From NCBI GenBank assembly GCA_958450365.1, contig CAUEEP010000743.1, positions 4,835,501 to 4,899,500 of the forward strand: a stretch of DNA of 64,000 bases. Direction: 5' to 3'. Source of the stretch: Mesorhabditis belari (lineage: Eukaryota; Nematoda; Chromadorea; Rhabditida; Rhabditidae). How positions within the stretch are numbered: position 1 is the first letter of the stretch; each line of letters begins with the position of its first letter. The position numbers were made by a program, and so were the translations under genes. Under the pieces are notes generated by a model, which saw nothing but the letters and a program-made list of their open reading frames with translations, had not been told where the DNA came from and did not search any database. Positions 56,004 through 64,000 of this stretch are shown in pieces.

Positions 56004-58858
56004 GTCTTCTACAAAACTTTCTTCTACAAAATTTTAATTTTATCCAAAAATAATGAACTCATTATGCATTCCCCGATTTCCTCACCTCCGCCGGAAATTC
56101 CGACAATGAACTCACTAAGCCGTGTGTTCCAATGTGTTCTTGGGAGTGAAATTAAATCCGCTACACGACAAAAAAAAATCAAATTCAATTCTTTTTGCTC
56201 ACTTCTCAGAGATGGAATTTATGGGACTTCTCGTCTTTTTTTCTATATTCTTCCACTCAATCTTTTATAACCATTCGAAATTTCGTTAACAATTTTCCTC
56301 CATTCCCTGGTTCTATTCAATTTTCTCCTAAAATTAGCCAATTTCTCACTTTCGAATTGTTGCTTTTTCCGATTGAGTAAATAGATTACCTTTGTGGCTT
56401 TAAAAAAAGTACTAATCTTTTTGAATGAATGCAAAATATGCTACCATATTCTTAATCCACAAATTCGATAAAGTAGTAGTTGGTATTAACATTGGATTAG
56501 TAGAAAAACTACAAGGGAAAAAAGGGCTAGCCATTCCTGGAGTGCATTGGCCAAAAAAAGAAGAAAAAAGAAGGGAGGCAGAAAAACAACAAGAAGAGAC
56601 GATCCTAAAACGGCAAACCTCATCGTTAGGAGGAGTGGGAGAGTGGAGAGAGGCAGGCATCGATTCCCTCTTCAGGATGGGGGGCAAGGCGGGTGAGGGG
56701 AGCCTGATATGTAGGGGGGGGGGGGGCCACCCCGGCATCTCGGGGTAGCCGACGAGCACCCCCCTTTTTTTGGATCAACCTCATCCCTCAAAGCGGGTTG
56801 ACGTTTGATTCCGAGGATTTACCCCCTTTTTTTTCCTTTCCTTTTTTCTTATTTCTCAAAAATAATAATTTTCTTGGCTTTCTTTCTATTTTTCCATTAT
56901 TCTCAAAAATTAGCTATTTTTGGCTTTTCATTGTATTACTCAGAAACGAAGTTGCAAATGTTGTAAATGTAAAGTTGTAAATCAAGTTGTAAAGGAAATT
57001 TTTTGGGGGTAAAATGCGTTTTAATAGGATTACTTTTTAGTCTCGGGTAAATCCTTGAAAAGCCGTTTTCTGTTGGCACTCAAATTCTCACACCTAATTG
57101 CTTGTTTGCGACACGTCGTTTTTGTCTATTTTTGAAAACTTTAAACGTTTTTATCGACTTTGTTTTTCTAATAATTAGAAGTCGATTTTGAATTAGGTAC
57201 GTTGCAAAAAAAAGGAAACTTTCAATTTGACGAGAAATCGCTTGGCAAATTTTAGTCGGCTTATAAAGATACGAAAAGAAGGGATTTAGTCAAGTCAAGT
57301 GATTTTCAAAAGTGGTTATTTGATAAATTTAAAATTTAACAATCAAAAATCTAAGTCAGGGTAAATAAAAACTTCAAAAATAGATACGCATTGCTTGCAC
57401 AAAAATTTGCACACTTTTTCACTCATCCAGCCAGCATTAGAAAAGATTGTTCTTGTTCGATTGATTATTCTCAAAAGAGCGAAAGCTAGTTGTTTACCCG
57501 GTCGATCTCACAATGCTATCTTTCCGCAAATAACAGCTGTTTTTCTTTTCTTCTCTTCGCCTACTCTTTTGTACGTAAGGAGCCGCGTAAACAGTTTTAA
57601 TGCGTGCTTGATGACCCCAAAGCCTAAAATCGAGCCGAGAGTGAGTTTATCTCTCAAAAAAGGAAAAAACCTTTTGCCAAAATGCGGGAATAGCTTGCAA
57701 AATCTATAATCAATTTGAAATTCAAAAACAATCTTCCTTGTAATCTCTAAGTCTTTGACTTTTCTCTGAAATTTTTGAGCTTTATATACAATTCTTTCTT
57801 CAAAAGAGTACCCTATTTTTTTTTGTTCTAAAAAAGCAAACCGGGTTATTCATTAAATATAGAGTCTTGCTTGCTCTTGCTCTTGCTCTTGCTAATTATT
57901 TTTGTACAATTTCTCATTTAAGCCACGAAATTGAAGGTTCATTTAAAATTGTACTTTCTAAAAGACCAGCTTTCAATTGCCTTATTCTCTAGACAGTCGC
58001 GGATTTAAAAGCGTTTTTCTTCAAGAGAAATCATTCGCACATCCTGTTGCTTTCAGCTTTGACGCGCTCGCTAGCATCTACTTTTAATCCTCACCAATTG
58101 CGCTTTCGAGCGGCACCTAGCCATCGCGCACCTAACTATGCGCGTTCATTTGCGCCTTTTGGATACAATGTTTTCTAATACCCGATTCTATTACCTATAA
58201 TCTTGTTATCCTGTTATAGGAATTGCTTGCTTGCAATAATTTCCTTCGATGTTTGCGATGCTAACAAAAGTTGATTGCCATGCCTTCCCCTCTACCCAAT
58301 ATAATTCATTTGAACCAATTCTGCATATAGTCTCTCTGAGAAATTTTGGAGCCTTGGACGCAATTGTTAGTCTTGCCAAAAAAGTTTTAGTTACAAATAT
58401 GGTTCCATTTTGTTTCTAGTAGGTTTAACCCTTGATTTAATGCTTTTTTGATCGATAGACGCACTCAGATGTGTTAAAATGTCACCCGTGTTACAGCGAG
58501 CAGGAAAAAAGTCTGGCAATTAGCATTTAGTGTAATATTTTTCCCAAAATTTTGAATTGTCACAAGTTTCTGAAACACCGCTGTTGAATTCATTTGGTAT
58601 TAACAAAGAACGCTTATTATAGAGTAAATAAAGGTTTTGTTGGGTTGTTATTGAGCAATACATTTAGGTATTTTAAAGATTTGAAATTTTTTTGCTTGTT
58701 TCTTTTGTTTTTATTCAAAGCTGTTTCGAATGGTCGGTTTTCTATTCGTCAATTTCAGGAAGGTTTTATGCCGGGCTCAAACGTTCTCTAAACGACACAA
58801 AGTTCTTTTTGGTTTGCTCTTTTTGTTATTCGCTTAATATTTCAAATTTTTAGATAAC

Positions 58859-61800
58859 ATGGTTCTGAAGGCTTTGGAGTTCTCGGACTGCATCTCCGAC
58901 TCGCCCTGGTTTCGTCAAAATCTTCGAGAGCATGAGGTAGAAAATTTTCTTTTGCGTAACATCAAATATTTAGTTGGCCCTTGACGAAGCGTACAAAAAT
59001 ATCAAAAACATTGAAAACCAGGCTCGCGAGTTGATCAGTTGTACAAAAAGTTTGTGTTTATTGGATAATTTCGTATTTTTTTTTTAGAGCTTTCTCAAGC
59101 ACAACGAGCATTTGCCAAATCTCTGGTCGACTTCAAAATTGAGACCGTCGGTCTAAATCAAACCGATGACGAAAGGGTTGTTGGTAAGCTTTTTAGCTTA
59201 TTGCAAATCAATTGCTTTTTTATAGCCAGTTGTTTGAACGAATTTGCTAATCTCGTGGTGCGAATTGAGGATGAACGAAACAAGATCATTTCGGCAGCAG
59301 ACGGAAGTTACTTGGAACCTCTCAGGTTAATTATTTTTAAATATGTAACTAGGACGAAGTTTAATGAGCACTAAAGAAAACTGCTAAAGTAGCTTGTGTA
59401 AGCCTTATGTGGCTTATGTTGTTTACTTAATTTTTTTTAGAAGATTTCGGACGGACGCTATTGGAAAGACGATCAATGAAGAGAAAAAGAAATACAAAGA
59501 AGCGTCAAGCAAATTTCACTCAAATCTCGAGAAACATTTACATCTCAGCACGGTGCGTTTGTTTAAAAGGTTTTAAATTTTAAAAGTTTAGGTAAGGAAG
59601 AACGATTTCAAAGAAGCTGATGCTCAACTAGATATTCAACAACGAGATTTTTATCGGGCTTCACTTCAGGTTTTGAACTAAAGTTTCGTAACTTATTTCT
59701 CTGTTTAGTATGTTGCCGAAATACAATCTGTGCAGGAGAAAATGAAGTTCGAATTTGTTGACATCATCGCCTCGTTTCTGTATTCATGGCTTGGGTTTTA
59801 CAATGAAGGTGGCTATAATTCTTATTCACTCAATAATTTGATTACAGGGCAAGTGATGTACGAAGATTTCAAGCCATTTTTGAATAGTGTCACGGAAAAA
59901 GTCCAAAAGGTAACGAGCCCTGAAAGTTATGGAAAATTATTAGTTACAACTTTAGACGCGCGAAAATTTCAAATGTACGCAAGATGAGGCAGAGGTGCTA
60001 AAGGATAAAATTTTGCAAACACACACAAAAGCGGTAACCTTTGTTTTTTATTCAGTAACTTTTTCTTTAGGGCACTGCCTCGACAAGTGATTCTCTTCGA
60101 TCAGTGAATTCTACAATTAAACAAGGATATGTTTATATGCAGGAGAAGAGCAAGTTACCAAGTAATTTTCACCGTTTCAGTTTCACTATAAAACATTATT
60201 AATGATTTAGAGAAGATTGGAAGGGATGTATTGATGGGTTCGTGGACCAAATACTACTGCGTTTACAGCAAAGAAACTCGAATCTTTACGATGATTCCTG
60301 AGAAATCTGTATTAATTGTTTTTAATAAGCTTTAAACTTTGTTTTTTAGGACATGCCTCGCGCGATCGATCAATCGATCCGTTTCAAATTGAAAGAGTGT
60401 GTACGCCGTTCATCAGATAGCATAGATCGACGGTACGAGCATCAATTTACGAATTGGTACACCCACTTTTAGTTTTTGTTTTGACGTGGTTGGGGAGGAG
60501 CGTGGTCTGCCTCAAACCTACACACTTCAAGCACTTTCTGAAGAAGATCGAAAACAGTGGCTTGATGCACTTGATGGAAAGCAACCGGTATTTAGTTTAG
60601 CGAGATGCAAATCTATCTCTAATTTAGATCTATTCTCCTGGAGCTGGCCCATCTTGCAGCATAATTCCATGTGGGTTTACTATAAATATATAAGGAGGGG
60701 CAACACTACAACGGGGAAGCGTTGTCTCCAACACAATAGAGGCACTTTATGAAAAAAACCTCGCTGATTTGCCAAGTTGTGTGGCTCGCGCAAAGACAGG
60801 GACAGGGATTCGCGGGGGGTTGCGAGCGACCCTTTTACGTGCTTTGAGGCGGCGGCGGGCCCCAATCCACTCTGCCTTCACAACCCATCGTTGCTCCTTC
60901 TTTCCTTTCCTAAGATGGGATCCCACGCCCGCACACGTACCTAGCCTCACAAAGTGACGCCATTTACTCGTCTTATTGGGTATTCAGTCAATATTTTTAT
61001 CAATAATCTGCCATTAAAAAGTTACCTCAAATCTAAAATTGCTTCATTTTAGCCGATTTTTGTAATTGTATCTAGATTCTTATGTCCTGGTTGAAAAAAA
61101 ATTGAACAAGATTTCTAACTTGGGTGCTTTCCTTTGCAAAGGACAGCTTTGGAATAAATGTTTTATAAGCGGTTTTTCAAGAGACCCATTCATTGGTTTA
61201 GTTGCCTGGTTTCCGAAGGCTTTCAGTTCTTGAGAATTCATAGTTAAGAAAGAAAAATTGAATTTTTTTTTGTCAGACCAAAATTCGAAAATATGAAGAT
61301 AATTTGGAAATTTCTCCTTATAGACCTTTGGTTGTTCACTTTGTAGATTGCCAGATGGTAAATATTCTAATAGTTCATCGGGCATTCACGTTTTTGAGCG
61401 GCGAATTCACCCTGAAAGCTTTCCAAATACTGCACATAAACCTTTCATAGATTTTGTTCAGAAACAAAGCCCAATGCCCGACGGAAAAGGCTAATTCCAT
61501 CCATGTGCAAATTTAATTTACCTAGTTTCACTGACAATGTCGTTTACTACCTTTTGAAATTTTCGGTTTCTCCTCCTCACTCGTTCATCTTTGCTCAAAG
61601 TTTTCTTCTATCCAATCCTTTTCTGAGAAATATCTCCTCATTCTAGAAAGAATGTCCATCTCACCAAAGCCCCATTCTTCTCGTAAACCAATTGCGCATT
61701 GTCTCCGCTCTTCTTCTTGGGTCGATGTGAGGAAGCCTTCGCAACTTATTACGGGGCAAGGGCCCCCTTCTGCCGCTATGTCCAATTCTTCTGCTTATCT

Positions 61801-63993
61801 GCCTAGCGTTTCCCCGTTACCTCGGCGATCTAAAAATGCGCCGAAGGCTGGATTGTATCCAGGAATGGTTATGGCACTGCAAAATTTTCATCGAGCGTCG
61901 GGGTTTTTACCCGGATTTGTACTGGAAGACTGTCACGGTGTGTAAAAGTATATAAATGTAGACCCCTAAGATCTTTAATATACGCTTTAATTATAATATA
62001 TAACAAATTTTAATCACAAATTTTAGCTCAACTAGACAAGCGAGGATTTGACTTTGTTGAAAGATGCATTGCTACGATTGAGCGTAAAGGTTTGATGTTT
62101 TTCGTTTAAAAAAGAATTTATTTTTAGGAATTGGTGAACAAGGACTGTATCGCAATTGTGGCGTAACTTCAAAAGTACAAAAGCTGATTCAAAATGGTTT
62201 GGAACAAGTCAAGAAGTAGATTTTTCATTTGAGTTTTGGCATATTGAGAAAAGATTTTGAATGGAATATATCAAGTATATCAAAATTTAGCGGTGGAGAG
62301 AGTGTCAATTGGGATGACAACGAATGGGAAGTGAAAACTTTGAGTTCAGCTCTAAAAACGTTTTTGAGGTATGCAACTAAGTGTTACCATTAAAGATGTA
62401 TTTTAAGAAACTTGCCTGAACCCTTGATGACTTTTGACTTGCACAACATTTTCATCAATGCTGCCAAAATGGATGATCACAAAATGCGAGTAAGTAATAA
62501 GTGCTAGTTTACTAGTTCGCTGAAACACTAATTTCCTGGTTTAGATCGATCACATACATTTTTACGTTCATCAATTGCCGGAAAGTCATCGACGAATGCT
62601 GGAAATTGTTATTCGTCATCTTAGAAAGTTGGTTTCATATTTCAAATTACTTAAGCTACTAAAGATACGGTTCAAAATACTTATTTAAAGAGTTGCCGAT
62701 CGCAAAGAATCGAATTTGATGACCGTCGGAAATTTGGGCGTTTGTTTTGGACCTACTCTTTTGCGACCAAAAGAAGAAACGATGGCGGCAATTATGGATA
62801 TCAAGTTTTGCAACGTTGTCGTCGAGGTGTTGATTGCAAATGGAAAGCAGGTGAATTTATGAGGGTTTATGCGAGCAGATGCAACGAAATTTTGAGCATA
62901 ACCGGCTGCTGGTTCTCTTTGCAACAATTTCAACAATTTGTTTCCCCTTTCGTAAACCGGTTGTGCCTATTACATATTTTTTTTGTCGAAGTGTAGAAGT
63001 TCTATTAGTACAAAACTATGTCGTTGTATCATGCACTATCTGTTTGTTTCACGAGCAACTCAAAACCAAACATTAGCTTGAGCGGCCAGGTATTTGATAC
63101 AAATGGTTATTGCTTGTTAGTAAGGAATTTTAGAAGACAAATTTGAGAATTATTCTTCTCGAAAAAGCATGCTTTTAGTTAATGAAATTCTGAACGCATT
63201 TTAGATTTTCGATACTCATCCCCCGGCCTCAATCGGCTTACCAGCTAAGCCGGATCACCATGCCACCAGATTACCAATCGAGAAGTTGTTTTCAAGAAAA
63301 TTTCACTTTCAAACTAAAAATTTAGAAAAGAAACGGCCTCAACTATGGAAGGACAAAATTCGGGAAATGAAGCGGTGCAGCCAGCCAGCCACATATACGA
63401 CGCGCCTGCTAACTATTTGGGCCCCAAAAGCCAATGTAATCTTTGATAGTATATTTTCAATTTATTCAAATTTAGATGTTGATCGTTCGCGCAAGTCGTC
63501 AATCGTTCGAAATCAACACCAAGTTGGAGGTGACGAGCAAGAGGTATTTGAATTGCCAATATTGAGGCCTGATGTTATATATCTGTTGAAAAGTGATGTT
63601 TCTCATTTGAACTATTTTTTCCTCTAGGTCTTATCTCGAAAGCGCGCTGAAAGTAATAAAAGCAAGCTTTCTTTCAATGGGGCTAGAAAGATGACATTTA
63701 AGAAAGCCTTTGCCAAGGTTGTGCAGGTAAATTTTAAACTTAGGATTCGGCACTAATAGTAAGTCATTAGAGAAATAATTAGTTATTTAGTTTTAAACAA
63801 ATTCTTTATTTAGCATTTGACCGATGGACGTGGAGGTGACAGCTGCGACTCACTTGATTCGGCTCAATCAGGAGGAAGTGGAGAAGGCGAGCAAAATCAT
63901 CAACGCGGTTAGTTAGCGCTATGGCATAAGCATACGTTTACTTTTTTCTTTAGGCAAGGTCACGACTTATGCAACACCCTACAATCCCGAAGC
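58859..63993 (+). CDS. GRAF/oligophrenin-type BAR-PH-RhoGAP protein (3' end outside window)
   Basis: 751 codons visible in 26 exons: 58859-58936, 58974-59049, 59088-59183, 59226-59325, 59441-59552, 59592-59669, 59709-59808, 59848-59909, 59956-60033, 60071-60161, 60211-60308, 60350-60432, 60473-60587, 60628-60670, 62027-62089, 62128-62215, 62291-62368, 62408-62489, 62545-62627, 62691-62850, 63205-63284, 63326-63435, 63476-63543, 63628-63726, 63814-63907, 63954-63993. BAR ~1-265 (starts MVLKALEFSDC; TRENFKCTQDEAEVLK near its end), PH ~285-400 (QGYVYMQEKSK, GSWTKYYCVYS, RKQWLDALDGKQPIY), RhoGAP ~405-590 with arginine finger R433 in GEQGLYRNCG and NLGVCFGPTLLRP. A disordered tail continues past the edge; family members may end in SH3. 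These proteins curve membranes in clathrin-independent endocytosis and switch off RhoA/Cdc42. ATG follows an acceptor-like TTTTTAG. Confidence 0.92.
61652..61937 (+). CDS. Candidate alternative first exon of the GRAF-like gene
   Basis: Within intron 60671-62026, an ATG at 61652 opens 95 codons plus one base up to a donor-like GTGTGT. This phase matches the next RhoGAP exon (62027, which starts with two bases). An acceptor-like ATTCTAG lies 4 nt before the ATG, as for trans-spliced starts. The encoded peptide is Ser/Pro-rich (SPKPHSSRKP, YLPSVSPLPRRSKN). It would give a RhoGAP form lacking BAR and PH. A 66-codon minus-strand frame overlaps it and cannot be excluded. Confidence 0.4.
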
Positions 63994-64000
63994 GTGAGTT

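Larger units (their letters stand above)
53232..58858. other. 5.6-kb region without a supported gene
   Basis: AT- and pyrimidine-rich DNA upstream of the RhoGAP gene. Contents: a TTC/TCC microsatellite at 54495-54595, a ~100-bp tandem duplication at 55072-55258, an identical 30-bp direct repeat at 55825 and 55974, a G-run at about 56716-56727, and CTTGCT repeats near 57868. Open frames here have no splice logic or recognisable protein and look like simple-sequence artefacts. It may hold distal promoter elements of the RhoGAP gene or an unrecognised RNA gene. Confidence 0.5.

Noticed and set aside
59730..59987. Single 85-codon open frame across two BAR exons
   Set aside because: Reading through the introns removes the conserved TRENFKCTQDEAE exon start. 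The spliced model fits the family.
61585..61785. Minus-strand 66-codon frame within the GRAF intron
   Set aside because: Looks protein-like, but no partner exons on the minus strand were found, while the plus-strand frame joins in phase to the RhoGAP exon. Kept only as an alternative.
63205..63284. Stretch first taken for a tRNA-like element
   Set aside because: It reads as an in-phase exon of the GRAF-like gene starting IFDTHPPAS, with good splice sites on both sides.

Overview
The window is nuclear DNA of a nematode. The evidence is short introns (many 38-60 bp) with TTTCAG/TTTTAG acceptors, acceptor-like AG sites just 5' of several start codons (possible spliced-leader sites), and a gene set including CED-4, an NRAMP metal transporter, kinesin-2 and an EP400/SSL-1-type remodeler. 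The genus cannot be told. All gene models were assembled by hand from reading frame, splice sites and intron phase. Exon lengths sum to whole codons in every complete model.

Layout. 3-116 (+): 3' end of an unknown gene. 607-3503 (-): a Polycomb-group RING finger (PCGF/MIG-32-like) gene. 5421-10301 (+): a Polycomb/CBX-like chromodomain gene, head-to-head with the PCGF gene. 11668-18812 (-): an NRAMP/SMF transporter whose introns carry many repeats. 19291-21258 (+): VPS36 (ESCRT-II). 21704-23785 (-): CED-4/APAF-1-type ATPase. 24306-37940 (-): a 64-exon EP400/SWR1 (ssl-1/domino-like) remodeler with an apparent alternative C-terminus. 39279-40970 (+): type II PIP kinase. 41568-45328 (+): kinesin-2 motor. 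45772-48380 (+): class I aldolase. 50469-53231 (+): tandem pair of four-helix membrane proteins. 53232-58858: long stretch without a supported gene. 58859-63993 (+): GRAF/oligophrenin-type BAR-PH-RhoGAP, running off the right edge.

Genes that may act together: the PCGF and chromodomain genes look like two Polycomb repressive complex 1 subunits sharing one intergenic promoter, and the EP400 gene is a third chromatin regulator. The rest are single-copy cell-biology genes without an obvious common pathway.

Repeats are concentrated in introns and intergenic DNA: at least twelve palindromic MITE-like elements, six tRNA-like elements with A- and B-box motifs, a decayed DIRS/PAT-type retroelement, and several microsatellites. 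The points most worth following are the paired PRC1 genes, the EP400-long/SWR1-short alternative 3' end, a possible RhoGAP-only short isoform of the GRAF gene, and a tRNA-like repeat family with long perfect hairpins.
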